In this document: positions 41,762-51,447 of the stretch, one piece after another
How the letters are laid out: each line of letters opens with the position of its first letter
How positions within the stretch are numbered: position 1 is the first letter of the stretch
Assembly (NCBI RefSeq): GCF_000527175.1
Contig: NZ_AZUR01000001.1
Location: 3,931,001 to 3,995,000 of the forward strand
Length of the DNA: 64,000 bases
Reading direction: 5' to 3'
Origin: Pseudogulbenkiania sp. MAI-1
Lineage (GTDB): Bacteria; Pseudomonadota; Gammaproteobacteria; Burkholderiales; Chromobacteriaceae
The notes under the pieces: model-generated
Databases searched by the model: none
Told to the model about the DNA's origin: nothing
The model's input: the letters and a program-made list of their open reading frames with translations, nothing else
Translations under genes and position numbers: made by a program

Positions 41762-43591
41762 TCATTCGACTGTCACCGACTTGGCCAGGTTGCGCGGCTT
41801 GTCGACGTCGGTGCCGCGTGCCAGCGCGGCGTGGTAGGCCAGCAGCTGCACCGGGATGGCGTGCACCACCGGGCTCAGCACGCCGACGTGGCGCGGGGTG
41901 CGGATCACGTGCACGCCTTCCGACTCGCTGAAGTGGCTGTCGAGGTCGGCGAACACGAACAGCTCGCCGCCGCGCGCGCGCACTTCCTGCATATTGGACT
42001 TCACCTTTTCCAGCAGGCTGTCGTTCGGCGCGATCACCACCACCGGCATGTTGCTGTCGACCAGCGCCAGCGGACCGTGCTTCAGCTCGCCCGCCGGGTA
42101 GGCTTCGGCGTGGATATAGGAGATTTCCTTGAGCTTGAGCGCGCCTTCCAGGGCGATCGGGTAGTGCAGGCCGCGGCCGAGGAATAGCGCGTCGTTCTTG
42201 GCGGCGAACTTGTCGGCCCAGGCCTTGATCTGCGGCTCGAGGTTGAGTGCATGTTGCACGCTGCCCGGCAGGTGGCGCAGTTCGTCAAGGTACTGCGCCT
42301 GCTGCTCGTCGCTGACGCGGCCGCGCACCTTGCCCAACGTTACCGCCAGCGCAAACAGCGCCACCAACTGGGTGGTGAAGGCCTTGGTCGAAGCCACGCC
42401 GATCTCGGCGCCGGCGCGGGTGTAGAACACCAGTTCGGACGCGCGCGGGATGGCCGATTCACGTACGTTGCAGATCGACAGCGCAGCGCTGTGGCCGAGC
42501 GACTTGGCGTACTTCAGCGCTTCCATGGTGTCGAGAGTTTCGCCCGACTGCGAGATGGTGACCACCAGGTGCTTGGGGTTGGCCCAGGCGTCGCGGTAGC
42601 GGTATTCGCTGGCGATCTCGACGTCGCACGGTACGCCGGCGATGCTTTCGACCCAGTACTTGGCGGTCAGGCCGGCATAGTAGCTGGTGCCGCAGGCGAG
42701 AATCTTGACGCCTTCCAGCGTCGGCAGCAGCGCGGCGGCGTTGGGGCCGAACAGCTCGGCCGCGAAGCCCGCGTCGAGCACCGCTTCGATGGTGTCGGAC
42801 AGGGCCTTGGGCTGCTCGTGGATTTCCTTCTGCATGAAGTGGCTGTACGGGCCCAGTTCCAGCGAGGCCAGCGAGACGTCCGAGACGTGCACGGCGCGTT
42901 CCACCGGCTGGTCGTCCTTGTCGATCAGACTGACGCCGTCGCGGGTGATATGGCCCAGGTCGCCCTCTTCCAGGAAGATCACGCGGCGCGTGGCGGACAG
43001 GATGGCGGAGACGTCGGAGGCGATGAAGTTCTCGCCTTCGCCCAGGCCCACCAGCAGCGGGCAGCCCATGCGGGCGCAGATCAGCTCGTCCGGACGGTCC
43101 AGCGCGATCACGCCGATGGCGTAAGCGCCGGTCAACTCGCGCACGGCGCGGCGCACCGCCTCGAACAGGTTGGTTGCAGTCTGGTAATAGTGGTGCACCA
43201 GGTGGGCGATGACCTCGGTGTCGGTCTGCGATTCGAAGCTGTAGCCCAAGGCGCGCAGCCGCTCGCGCTGCTCTTCGTGGTTTTCGATGATGCCGTTGTG
43301 CACCACGGCGATCTGGCCGTGCGAGATGTGTGGGTGGGCATTGGGTTCGGTCACGCCGCCGTGCGTCGCCCAACGGGTGTGGCCGATACCGAGCTGGCCG
43401 TCCAGGCCTTCGGCCACGGTGGCGCTTTCCATCTCGGCGACGCGGCCCACACGGCGCACGCGGCGGATCTCGTCGCCCGCCAGCACGGCCACGCCGGCCG
43501 AGTCGTAACCACGGTACTCGAGGCGCTTGAGGCCTTCGACCAGAACCGGAACCACATTACGCGCTGCGATCGCGCCGACAATGCCACACAT
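41762..43591 (-). CDS. glmS: Glutamine-fructose-6-phosphate aminotransferase
   Basis: 609 residues. The N-terminal Ntn glutamine amidotransferase domain begins MCGIVGAIAARNVVPVLVEG with catalytic Cys2. Two SIS sugar-isomerase domains follow (LACGTSYYAGLTAKYWVESI; SQSGETLDTMEALKYAKSLG), and it ends DKPRNLAKSVTVE. It makes glucosamine-6-phosphate for peptidoglycan and LPS. Its ATG overlaps the stop codon of the DeoR gene by one base (TAATG), so the two are co-translated. Confidence 0.98.
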   Translation of the reverse strand: MCGIVGAIAARNVVPVLVEGLKRLEYRGYDSAGVAVLAGDEIRRVRRVGRVAEMESATVAEGLDGQLGIGHTRWATHGGVTEPNAHPHISHGQIAVVHNGIIENHEEQRERLRALGYSFESQTDTEVIAHLVHHYYQTATNLFEAVRRAVRELTGAYAIGVIALDRPDELICARMGCPLLVGLGEGENFIASDVSAILSATRRVIFLEEGDLGHITRDGVSLIDKDDQPVERAVHVSDVSLASLELGPYSHFMQKEIHEQPKALSDTIEAVLDAGFAAELFGPNAAALLPTLEGVKILACGTSYYAGLTAKYWVESIAGVPCDVEIASEYRYRDAWANPKHLVVTISQSGETLDTMEALKYAKSLGHSAALSICNVRESAIPRASELVFYTRAGAEIGVASTKAFTTQLVALFALAVTLGKVRGRVSDEQQAQYLDELRHLPGSVQHALNLEPQIKAWADKFAAKNDALFLGRGLHYPIALEGALKLKEISYIHAEAYPAGELKHGPLALVDSNMPVVVIAPNDSLLEKVKSNMQEVRARGGELFVFADLDSHFSESEGVHVIRTPRHVGVLSPVVHAIPVQLLAYHAALARGTDVDKPRNLAKSVTVE

Positions 43592-44382
43592 TATTTTCTC
43601 CTTGAATTGTCACTGGGCGAAGGCGCGCAAATCAGCGTGATGCCCTTCGCCCGTATCTTTTCCCTGGCCTCCATGGCGAGGGCGTCGTCCGTCACCAGGG
43701 TATGAATCCGCTCCCACGGCAACTCCAGGTTGGGGATGCGGCGGCCGATCTTCTCCGACTCGACCATGACGATCACTTCGCGCGCCACTTCCGCCATCAC
43801 CCGAGAGAGGCCCACCAATTCGTTGAAGGTGGTGGTGCCGCGCTCGAGATCGATGCCGTCCGCGCCGATGAAGAGTTGGTCGAAATCATAGGAACGCAGC
43901 ACCTGCTCCGCCACCTGCCCCTGAAAAGACTCGGAATGCGGGTCCCAGGTGCCGCCGGTCATCAGCAGCGTCGGTTCGTTTTCCAGCTCGCACAGCGCTC
44001 CCGCCACCTTGAGCGAATTGGTCATCACCACCAGCCCGCGCTTGTTGCCGAGCAAGGGAATCATGGCACTGGTGGTGGTGCCGCTGTCGATGATGACGCG
44101 GTTATGGTCGCGAATCCGCTCGGCGGCGGCACGGGCAATGGCGATCTTTCGTTGTGAAACCTGCTCGGCATCCTCTTCGACCACCATTTCACTGGGCAGG
44201 GAGACGGCCCCGCCGTAACGGCGCAGCAGCAGTCCACCCGTTTCCAGCAAGGCCAAGTCCTTGCGGATGGTCACCTCGGAGGTCGAGAAACGTTTCGTCA
44301 GCTCGTCGACGCTCACCTCGCCGCGCTCCTGAACCAGGGCGGCAATGGCATGGCGTCGCTGTTGAGTATTTCGTTTCGTCAT
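43591..44382 (-). CDS. DeoR-family regulator, coupled to glmS
   Basis: 263 residues. The N-terminal DeoR HTH reads RRHAIAALVQERGEVSVDEL, then TKRFSTSEVTIRKDLALLET. The C-terminal sugar-phosphate sensing domain is NagB-like (VIIDSGTTTSAMIPLLGNKR; LFIGADGIDLERGTTTFNEL). It resembles GlpR/AgaR-type regulators of amino-sugar genes. The one-base overlap with glmS and its place between glmU and glmS suggest that it senses an amino-sugar phosphate and controls glmS. Tandem TTTCG words lie directly upstream of its start. Confidence 0.9.
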   Translation of the reverse strand: MTKRNTQQRRHAIAALVQERGEVSVDELTKRFSTSEVTIRKDLALLETGGLLLRRYGGAVSLPSEMVVEEDAEQVSQRKIAIARAAAERIRDHNRVIIDSGTTTSAMIPLLGNKRGLVVMTNSLKVAGALCELENEPTLLMTGGTWDPHSESFQGQVAEQVLRSYDFDQLFIGADGIDLERGTTTFNELVGLSRVMAEVAREVIVMVESEKIGRRIPNLELPWERIHTLVTDDALAMEAREKIRAKGITLICAPSPSDNSRRK

Positions 44383-44389
44383 TCACTTG

Positions 44390-44410
44390 TTTCGTTTCGA
44401 AAGTTTCGAG
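44390..44410. promoter_or_regulatory. Probable operator of the DeoR-type regulator
   Basis: TTTCGTTTCGAAAGTTTCGA, overlapping TTTCG direct and inverted words starting 8 bp before the deoR ATG. This is the type of site bound by DeoR-family repressors. Confidence 0.5.
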
Positions 44411-44525
44411 ATGATAACAGCGTGGAATCGCCACTGGCAAGAACGCTCGGGAGATGCGAGGTCAGTCGCTTTCATGACGCAACCACCCCGGTATCGCGAG
44501 CTGTCGCCAGCCGCCCAAATGAAAA

Positions 44526-44567
44526 CGGCGCCCGGCTTCCTCCTCCGACGGAGAAAACCGGGCGCCG
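44526..44567 (-). terminator. Terminator of glmU
   Basis: 10-bp stem CGGCGCCCGG / CCGGGCGCCG with a 22-nt loop that itself has a small CTCCG / CGGAG hairpin. It is followed by TTTT on the minus strand, 30 bp after the glmU stop. Confidence 0.85.
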
Positions 44568-44596
44568 TGTACTCGGTGGAAACCGAGCGCAAGAAA

Positions 44597-45961
44597 TCAG
44601 CCCTTCTTCTGCGGGCGCTTCCAGCCGGCAATCGTGGTCTGGCGCGCACGCGCCACGGTCAGCGCCTCGGCCGGGGCGGTCTTGCTGACCACCGAACCGG
44701 CGCCGATGGTGGCACCGTCTTCCACCGTCACCGGCGCCACCAGCATGGTGCCGGAGCCGACGAAGACGTCGTTGCCGATCACCGTCTTGAACTTGTTCAC
44801 GCCATCGTAGTTGCAGGTGACGGTGCCGGCGCCGACGTTGCTGCCACGGCCGATCTCGGCGTCGCCGATGTAGGTCAGGTGGTTGACCTTGCTGCCAAGG
44901 CCGATCTTGCTCTTCTTCACTTCGACGAAGTTGCCGATGTGCACCTGGTCGGCCAGCTCGGCACCAGGGCGCAGGCGGGCGTAGGGGCCGATCTTGCAGC
45001 CAGCGCCGACCACCGCGTCTTCCAGGTGCGAGAACGGCGCGATCTTGCTGCCCGCCGCCACCTTGACGTTCTTCAGCACGCAGTGCGCGCCGATGGTGAC
45101 ACCCTCACCCAGCTCGACCTCGCCCTCGAACACGCAGCCGACGTCGATGCTGACGTCCTGGCCATGGCGCAGCACGCCGCGGATGTCGATGCGCGCCGGA
45201 TCGGCCAGGGTGACGCCGGCTTCCAGCAGCGCACGCGCCTGATTCTGCTGCAGGATGCGTTCCAGTTCGGCCAGCTGCACCTTGTTGTTGACCCCGGCCG
45301 CCTGCCACGACGCCGGCACCTTGACGCCGTGCACGCGCACGCCGTTGCGCACCGCCAGTTCGATCACGTCGGTCAGATAGTATTCGCCCTGGGCGTTGCC
45401 GTTGGACAGCGCATTGAGCCAGCCGGCCAGCCGGGCGTTGGGGAGCACCAGCATGCCGGTGTTGATCTCGCGGATGGCCTGCTGCTCCGGCGCGCAGTCC
45501 TTGTCTTCGACGATGGCGCGGATGCTGCCGTCGCCGTCGCGCACGATGCGGCCGTAGCCGGACGGGTTGTCCAGCACGTCGGTCAACAGCGCCACTTCGT
45601 CGCCCGCCGCCGCGATCAGATCGGCCAGCGTGACGTGCGAAATCAGCGGCACGTCGCCGTACAGCACCAGCGTCTTGCCGTCGGCCTGCAGTGCCGGCAA
45701 GGCCATCTTCAGCGCGTGGCCGGTGCCCAGCTGCTCGGCCTGCTCGGCCCAGGTCACCGCCTCTTCGCCGATCGCGGCGCGCACCTTGTCGCCGCCATGG
45801 CCGTACACCACCACCAGCGTTTCCGGATCGAGCGAACGGGCGGTGCGGATCACCCGCGCCAGCATCGGTTCGCCCCCGATCGGGTGCAGCACCTTGGGCA
45901 GGGAGGAGTACATGCGCTTGCCTTTGCCGGCAGCGAGAATGACGATACTGAGTCGGGCCAT
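44597..45961 (-). CDS. glmU: Bifunctional UDP-GlcNAc pyrophosphorylase / GlcN-1-P acetyltransferase
   Basis: 454 residues from ATG 45961. The N-terminal nucleotidyltransferase has LAAGKGKRMYSSLPKVLHPI and LYGDVPLISHVTLADLI. The C-terminal left-handed beta-helix is made of hexapeptide repeats, including GAHCVLKNVKVAAGSKIAPF, and the acetyl-CoA site region NVGAGTVTCNYDGVNKFKTV. It supplies UDP-GlcNAc for cell wall and LPS. It is close to glmS functionally but separated from it by its own terminator and the deoR gene. Confidence 0.98.
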   Translation of the reverse strand: MARLSIVILAAGKGKRMYSSLPKVLHPIGGEPMLARVIRTARSLDPETLVVVYGHGGDKVRAAIGEEAVTWAEQAEQLGTGHALKMALPALQADGKTLVLYGDVPLISHVTLADLIAAAGDEVALLTDVLDNPSGYGRIVRDGDGSIRAIVEDKDCAPEQQAIREINTGMLVLPNARLAGWLNALSNGNAQGEYYLTDVIELAVRNGVRVHGVKVPASWQAAGVNNKVQLAELERILQQNQARALLEAGVTLADPARIDIRGVLRHGQDVSIDVGCVFEGEVELGEGVTIGAHCVLKNVKVAAGSKIAPFSHLEDAVVGAGCKIGPYARLRPGAELADQVHIGNFVEVKKSKIGLGSKVNHLTYIGDAEIGRGSNVGAGTVTCNYDGVNKFKTVIGNDVFVGSGTMLVAPVTVEDGATIGAGSVVSKTAPAEALTVARARQTTIAGWKRPQKKG

Positions 45962-45992
45962 GGGCGTGTGATTATGTGTTAAACAATGAAAA

Positions 45993-46017
45993 AAGGCTGC
46001 CACATTGTGGCAGCCTT
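45993..46017 (-). terminator. Terminator of the ATP synthase operon
   Basis: 11-bp stem AAGGCTGCCAC / GTGGCAGCCTT with a 3-nt loop, followed by six T on the minus strand. It lies 29 bp after the atpC stop and only about 30 bp before the glmU start. Confidence 0.9.
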
Positions 46018-46045
46018 GCACTATACACGATTTGCTCGCGTGCTT

Positions 46046-46468
46046 TTAGTGGACACGACGGCGCAGATAGTCGAGCGCCTTGAGTTCGGCAATCGCCACC
46101 GCCAGAGCGGCGTGGGCCTTTGCCGTATCCAGGCTGTCGACCGACTTCTTCAGCGTTTCCTCGGCGGCACGCTTGGCTTCGTTGGCACGAGCCTCGTCGA
46201 TATCCTCACCGCGAATCGCCGTATCGGCCAGAACGGTGATGTGGGTCGGTTGCACTTCCATCATGCCCCCCGACACCGCCACCAGCACTTCGTCCTTGGA
46301 GCCCGGCACTGTCAGACGCAGCACGCCGGGCTTGATACGGGTCAGCAGCGGCACGTGTCGCGGATACACACCGATCTCGCCTTCCTGGGCCGGAGCCACG
46401 AGGAATTCGGCCTCACCCGAGTAGATGAGCTGTTCGGTGCTGACCACTTCCACATGCATCTTGGCCAT
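46046..46468 (-). CDS. atpC: ATP synthase epsilon subunit
   Basis: 140 residues with the epsilon N-terminal beta-sandwich (HVEVVSTEQLIYSGEAEFLV; GEIGVYPRHVPLLTRIKPGV) and a C-terminal helical hairpin (about 90-140). It links rotor and F1 and can inhibit ATP hydrolysis. It is the last gene of the operon, 15 bp after atpD. Confidence 0.97.
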   Translation of the reverse strand: MAKMHVEVVSTEQLIYSGEAEFLVAPAQEGEIGVYPRHVPLLTRIKPGVLRLTVPGSKDEVLVAVSGGMMEVQPTHITVLADTAIRGEDIDEARANEAKRAAEETLKKSVDSLDTAKAHAALAVAIAELKALDYLRRRVH

Positions 46469-46483
46469 GAGCCCTCTCCTTGG

Positions 46484-47878
46484 TTACAGGGACTTGGCTT
46501 TCTCAGCAGCTTCGTCGATGGAGCCAACCATGTAGAACGCTTGTTCCGGCAGGTGGTCGTACTCACCGCTGAGAATGGCCTTGAAGCCCTTGATGGTGTC
46601 ACGCAGCGACACGTATTTGCCCGGCGAACCGGTAAACACTTCGGCCACGTGGAACGGCTGGGAGAGGAAGCGCTGGATCTTACGAGCACGGGCCACGACC
46701 AGCTTGTCCTCTTCGGACAGTTCGTCCATACCCAGAATCGCGATGATGTCGCGCAGTTCCTTGTAGCGCTGCAGGGTCGACTGCACACCACGGGCAACGC
46801 CGTAGTGCTCTTCGCCCACCACCAGCGGGTCCAGCTGGCGCGAGGTGGAGTCGAGCGGGTCCACGGCCGGGTAGATACCCAGCGAGGCGATGTCACGCGA
46901 CAGTACCACGGTAGCGTCCAGGTGGGCGAAGGTGGTCGCCGGGGACGGGTCGGTCAAGTCATCCGCAGGCACGTAAACGGCCTGGATGGAGGTGATCGAA
47001 CCTTCCTTGGTCGAGGTAATACGCTCTTGCAGACGGCCCATTTCTTCGGCCAGGGTCGGCTGGTAACCCACCGCGGACGGCATACGGCCCAGCAGAGCGG
47101 ACACTTCGGTACCGGCCAGGGTGTAACGGTAGATGTTGTCCACGAACAACAGCACGTCACGGCCCTTGCCGTTTTCGTCCTTCTCGTCACGGAAATGCTC
47201 GGCCATGGTCAGACCGGTCAGCGCCACGCGCAGACGGTTGCCCGGCGGCTCGTTCATCTGGCCGTAGACCATCGCCACTTTGTCGAGGACGTTGGAGTCC
47301 TTCATTTCGTGGTAGAAGTCGTTACCTTCACGGGTACGCTCACCCACGCCGGCGAACACGGACAGACCGGAGTGCGCCTTGGCGATGTTGTTGATGAGCT
47401 CCATCATGTTCACGGTCTTGCCCACACCGGCACCACCGAACAGACCCACTTTACCGCCCTTGGCGAACGGACACAGCAGGTCGATCACCTTGATGCCGGT
47501 TTCCAGCAGTTCGGTCGCGCTCGACAGTTCGTCGAACTTCGGGGCCGGCTGGTGAATGGCACGACGGGATTCGGTCGCCACCGGGCCGGCTTCGTCCACC
47601 GGGTTGCCCAGCACGTCCATGATACGACCCAGGGTGGCGGCGCCCACCGGTACGGAGATCGCCGCGCCGGTGTTGTTGACTGCCATGCCACGCTTCAGGC
47701 CGTCCGAGCTGCCCATCGCAATGGTACGCACCACGCCGTCGCCCAGCTGCTGCTGGACTTCGAGCGTCAGGTCGGCGTCGACCAGCTGCAGGGCATCATA
47801 AACCTTTGGCATGGCGTCGCGCGGAAACTCCACGTCGATCACCGGGCCAATGATTTGTACGATTTTGCCTTGGCTCAT
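46484..47878 (-). CDS. atpD: ATP synthase beta subunit
   Basis: 464 residues. Walker A is GGAGVGKTV in KVGLFGGAGVGKTVNMMELI, and the DELSEED-like loop reads GMDELSEEDKL. It is the catalytic subunit of F1. Start MSQGKIVQIIGPVIDVEFPR is standard. It lies 43 bp after atpG. Confidence 0.99.
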   Translation of the reverse strand: MSQGKIVQIIGPVIDVEFPRDAMPKVYDALQLVDADLTLEVQQQLGDGVVRTIAMGSSDGLKRGMAVNNTGAAISVPVGAATLGRIMDVLGNPVDEAGPVATESRRAIHQPAPKFDELSSATELLETGIKVIDLLCPFAKGGKVGLFGGAGVGKTVNMMELINNIAKAHSGLSVFAGVGERTREGNDFYHEMKDSNVLDKVAMVYGQMNEPPGNRLRVALTGLTMAEHFRDEKDENGKGRDVLLFVDNIYRYTLAGTEVSALLGRMPSAVGYQPTLAEEMGRLQERITSTKEGSITSIQAVYVPADDLTDPSPATTFAHLDATVVLSRDIASLGIYPAVDPLDSTSRQLDPLVVGEEHYGVARGVQSTLQRYKELRDIIAILGMDELSEEDKLVVARARKIQRFLSQPFHVAEVFTGSPGKYVSLRDTIKGFKAILSGEYDHLPEQAFYMVGSIDEAAEKAKSL

Positions 47879-47921
47879 TATCGGTTCCTAACTCAATAAA
47901 CTTTTACAGTCTGTTTCCGGC

Positions 47922-48788
47922 TTACACCGCTGCGGCACCGGCCACGATTTCGGACAGTTCCTTGGTAATCGCTGCCTGGCGCGACTTGTTGTACACGAGT
48001 CGCAGCTGCTTGATGGCGTTACCGGCGTTGTCGGTGGCGGACTTCATCGCCACCATACGCGCCGCCTGTTCGGAGGCCATGTTCTCGGCCACCGACTGGT
48101 ACACCACCGATTCGATGTAGCGCTTCACCAGGAACTCCATGACGTCTACCGCATTCGGCTCGTAGAGGTAATCCCACGAGTGCGTGTGCTCGACCACCAT
48201 GTTGTCCGGGGACAGCGGAAGCAGCTGTTCCAGGGCCGGCTCCTGCTTCATCGTGTTGACGAAGCGGGAATACACGATGTAGACCGCGTCCAGTTCGCCT
48301 TCGGCGTACTGCTTCAACAGCACTGTAAGCGGGCCAATCAGTTTGTCCATCTTGGGCACGTCGCCCAGATGGACCGCGCTCGCCGTCACGTTCAGGCGGG
48401 TGCGCTGGGCGGCAGAAAGACCTTTCTGACCGAGGCAGCACACGTCGACCTTGATGTCGGCATCTTGCAGTTCCTTCACCTTGGAGAAGAAGCGCTTGAG
48501 GATGTTGGCGTTCAAACCGCCACACAAGCCCTTGTCCGAGGTGACGACAATGATGCCGGCACGCTTGATGACGTCGCGACGGGCAAGCAGTGGATGCTCA
48601 AGATCCGCATTCGCCTGAGCGAGGTGCGCCATGACGGTACGCACCTTCTCGGCGTAAGGACGGGCAGCGCGCATACGCTCTTGCGTTTTGCGCATCTTGG
48701 AGGTTGCCACCATCTGCATCGCGCGGGTGATCTTCTGCGTGTTCTGCACGCTTCGGATCTTGGTGAGAATCTCTTTTCCGACTGCCAT
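47922..48788 (-). CDS. atpG: ATP synthase gamma subunit
   Basis: 288 residues. The coiled-coil termini are recognisable: IRSVQNTQKITRAMQMVATS and, near the end, MKSATDNAGNAIKQLRLVYN. It forms the central rotor shaft. It lies 41 bp after atpA. Confidence 0.98.
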   Translation of the reverse strand: MAVGKEILTKIRSVQNTQKITRAMQMVATSKMRKTQERMRAARPYAEKVRTVMAHLAQANADLEHPLLARRDVIKRAGIIVVTSDKGLCGGLNANILKRFFSKVKELQDADIKVDVCCLGQKGLSAAQRTRLNVTASAVHLGDVPKMDKLIGPLTVLLKQYAEGELDAVYIVYSRFVNTMKQEPALEQLLPLSPDNMVVEHTHSWDYLYEPNAVDVMEFLVKRYIESVVYQSVAENMASEQAARMVAMKSATDNAGNAIKQLRLVYNKSRQAAITKELSEIVAGAAAV

Positions 48789-48829
48789 TTCCTGAACCTT
48801 TCAGTTGACTACAACGTTGGCCGAAAGGC

Positions 48830-50374
48830 TCAGTTGAAGCTGTAGCCAGCCTTGAACGATTCGATCGCCTTGGCCAGTACCTTCTCGTGGTCGTCAGACA
48901 GGTTACCGGAGGCGTCGGTCGCCTTCAGAACGTCGGCGTGGTTAGCACGGACGTAGGCCAGGAACGCGGCTTCGAACGCCAGCGCCTTCTTGACCGGCAC
49001 GTCTTCGTAGTAACCCTTGTTCACCGCCCACAGGGTCAGCGCCATTTCGGCGGTCGACAGGGTGGCGAACTGCTTCTGCTTCATCAGTTCGGTAACAATT
49101 TCACCGTGCTGCAGCTGCTTGCGGGTGGCTTCGTCCAGATCGGAAGCGAACTGCGAGAACGCCGCCAGTTCGCGGTACTGGGCCAGGGCCAGACGGATAC
49201 CGCCGCCCAGCTTCTTGATCACCTTGGTCTGAGCCGCACCACCGACGCGCGATACCGAGATACCGGCGTTGATGGCCGGACGGATACCCGCGTTGAACAG
49301 GTCGGTTTCCAGGAAGATCTGACCGTCGGTAATCGAGATCACGTTGGTCGGAACGAAGGCGGACACGTCACCGGCCTGGGTTTCGATGATCGGCAGGGCG
49401 GTCAGCGAACCGGTCTTGCCTTTCACGGCGCCCTTGGTCAGCTTCTCTACCTCTTCCTCGTTGACGCGAGCGGCACGCTCGAGCAGACGGGAGTGGAGAT
49501 AGAACACGTCGCCAGGGTAGGCTTCACGGCCCGGCGGACGGCGCAGCAGCAGCGAAATCTGACGGTAGGCAACGGCCTGCTTGGACAGGTCGTCGTACAC
49601 GATCAGCGCGTCTTCGCCGATGTCGCGGAAGTATTCGCCCATGGTGCAGCCGGAGTACGGTGCGATGAACTGCAGGGCAGCGGCTTCGGAAGCGGCAGCG
49701 GCAACGACGATGGTGTGACCCATGGCGCCGTGCTCTTCCAGCTTGCGTACCACGTTGGCGATCGACGAAGCCTTCTGGCCGACGGCGACGTAGATACAAA
49801 TAACGCCGGTGCCCTTCTGGTTGATGATCGCGTCCAGTGCCACGGCGGTCTTGCCGGTCTGGCGGTCGCCGATGATCAGCTCACGCTGGCCGCGGCCTAC
49901 CGGAACCATGGAGTCGATCGACTTCAGGCCGGTCTGCATCGGCTGGTCAACCGATTTACGGGCGATCACACCCGGAGCGATCTTTTCGATCGGGGAGGAC
50001 AGCTTGGCGTTCAGCGGGCCCTTGCCGTCGATCGGCTGACCCAGCGCGTTCACCACGCGACCTACCAGTTCCGGACCAACCGGAACTTCCAGAATGCGGC
50101 CGGTACACTTGACTTCGTTGCCCTCGGAGATGTGCTCGTATTCGCCGAGAATTACGGCGCCCACGGAGTCACGCTCCAGGTTCATGGCGAGGCCAAAGGT
50201 GTTGCCCGGGAATTCGAGCATTTCGCCCTGCATCACGTCTGCCAGGCCATGGACACGAACGATACCGTCGGTCACGGAGATCACGGTACCTTTGGTACGG
50301 GTCTCGGAGCCTTCGGCCAGGTTCTGGATCTTGGCTTTGATCAGATCGCTGATCTCAGAGGGGTTCAACTGCAT
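48830..50374 (-). CDS. atpA: ATP synthase alpha subunit
   Basis: 514 residues. Walker A is GDRQTGKTA in LIIGDRQTGKTAVALDAIIN. The start MQLNPSEISDLIKAKIQNLA and the conserved RRPPGREAYPGDVFYLHSRL confirm the subunit. It is the non-catalytic nucleotide-binding subunit of F1. It lies 8 bp after atpH. Confidence 0.99.
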   Translation of the reverse strand: MQLNPSEISDLIKAKIQNLAEGSETRTKGTVISVTDGIVRVHGLADVMQGEMLEFPGNTFGLAMNLERDSVGAVILGEYEHISEGNEVKCTGRILEVPVGPELVGRVVNALGQPIDGKGPLNAKLSSPIEKIAPGVIARKSVDQPMQTGLKSIDSMVPVGRGQRELIIGDRQTGKTAVALDAIINQKGTGVICIYVAVGQKASSIANVVRKLEEHGAMGHTIVVAAAASEAAALQFIAPYSGCTMGEYFRDIGEDALIVYDDLSKQAVAYRQISLLLRRPPGREAYPGDVFYLHSRLLERAARVNEEEVEKLTKGAVKGKTGSLTALPIIETQAGDVSAFVPTNVISITDGQIFLETDLFNAGIRPAINAGISVSRVGGAAQTKVIKKLGGGIRLALAQYRELAAFSQFASDLDEATRKQLQHGEIVTELMKQKQFATLSTAEMALTLWAVNKGYYEDVPVKKALAFEAAFLAYVRANHADVLKATDASGNLSDDHEKVLAKAIESFKAGYSFN

Positions 50375-50382
50375 GATCTCTC

Positions 50383-50919
50383 CTAATTCTTGAGGCTAGC
50401 TGCCATGGTGTGCAGTTTGCCGCGCACGGATGCGTCGATGACGTCGTCGCCGATCAGCACCCGCACCCCGCCAATCAGCTCGGGGGCGTCATGCACGTCA
50501 AGACGTACGGTCTTGCCGTACTTCTTGGAAAGCATGGTGGTGAGTTCGGTCTTCTGCTCGTCGGTGAGCGGGAAGGCGCTTTCGACAGTGGCGTCGATAG
50601 CCCCTTCCGCCTGAGCCTTGAGCAGCTCGAACTGTTCGGCGATGAACGGCAGCAACGTCAGGCGTTGGTTCTCGATCAGCGTGCCGACGAAGCGTTTGAC
50701 GTCTTCGCTGGCGCGCTCGCCGAGTACGCCCAGCATCAGCGCCTCAACCTCTTGTGCGGTATGTTTCGGATTGGTGACCACCTGGGCCACGTCCGGGTTG
50801 CTCACCATGGCAGCCAGCCAACCGAGCGCCTCGGACCAGGCGTCCAGTCGCTGCTGCTCGGTGGCAAGGCTGTATACCGCTTGGGCGTAGGGCCTTGCTA
50901 CGGTAATGAGTTCTGCCAT
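50383..50919 (-). CDS. atpH: ATP synthase delta subunit
   Basis: 178 residues, MAELITVARPYAQAVYSLAT at the N-terminus and the conserved C-terminal ELIGGVRVLIGDDVIDASVR. It is part of the stator linking F1 to the b subunits. It lies 7 bp after atpF. Confidence 0.97.
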   Translation of the reverse strand: MAELITVARPYAQAVYSLATEQQRLDAWSEALGWLAAMVSNPDVAQVVTNPKHTAQEVEALMLGVLGERASEDVKRFVGTLIENQRLTLLPFIAEQFELLKAQAEGAIDATVESAFPLTDEQKTELTTMLSKKYGKTVRLDVHDAPELIGGVRVLIGDDVIDASVRGKLHTMAASLKN

Positions 50920-50926
50920 GAGTTAA

Positions 50927-51397
50927 TTAAAACTCCGCTTTGATGGAGGCAAGCAGATTAGCGTGCTTGGCCTTGTCGATCTCGTGGCGCAGGATCTTCT
51001 CGGCGCCGGCCACCGCCAGGTCGGCCACATGCTCACGCAGGGTCTCCTTGGCACGCAGCACTTCCTGATCGATCCCGGACTTGGCTTCGGCAATCAGGCG
51101 GGCACCTTCGGTGCGGGCCGTCTCCTTCGCCTCTTCCACGATCTGGGCAGCGCGCTTTTCGGCGGCCATCACGATTTCGGTCGCTTGCTGCTTGGCTTTG
51201 CGCAGCTCGTCGCCGGCACGCTTTTCAGCCGCTTCCAGATCCTGTTTGCCACGCTCTGCCGCGGCCAAGCCATCAGCGATACGCTTGGCACGCTCATCCA
51301 TCATGTTGGTCAGCGGAGGCCAAACAAACTTCATGGTGAACCATACCAGGATGGCGAAGGTAATCGCCTGACCCAGTAGTGTCGCGTTGAATTCCAC
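50927..51397 (-). CDS. atpF: ATP synthase b subunit
   Basis: 156 residues. One N-terminal transmembrane helix (about 5-25: ATLLGQAITFAILVWFTMKF) is followed by a long charged coiled coil (DERAKRIADGLAAAERGKQD...). It forms the peripheral stalk of FoF1. It lies 50 bp after atpE. Confidence 0.97.
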   Translation of the reverse strand: MEFNATLLGQAITFAILVWFTMKFVWPPLTNMMDERAKRIADGLAAAERGKQDLEAAEKRAGDELRKAKQQATEIVMAAEKRAAQIVEEAKETARTEGARLIAEAKSGIDQEVLRAKETLREHVADLAVAGAEKILRHEIDKAKHANLLASIKAEF

Positions 51398-51447
51398 GCT
51401 TGTTTTCCTCCAGTGTGGTGACTACAACAACCGTTTTCGCTTAAGGA

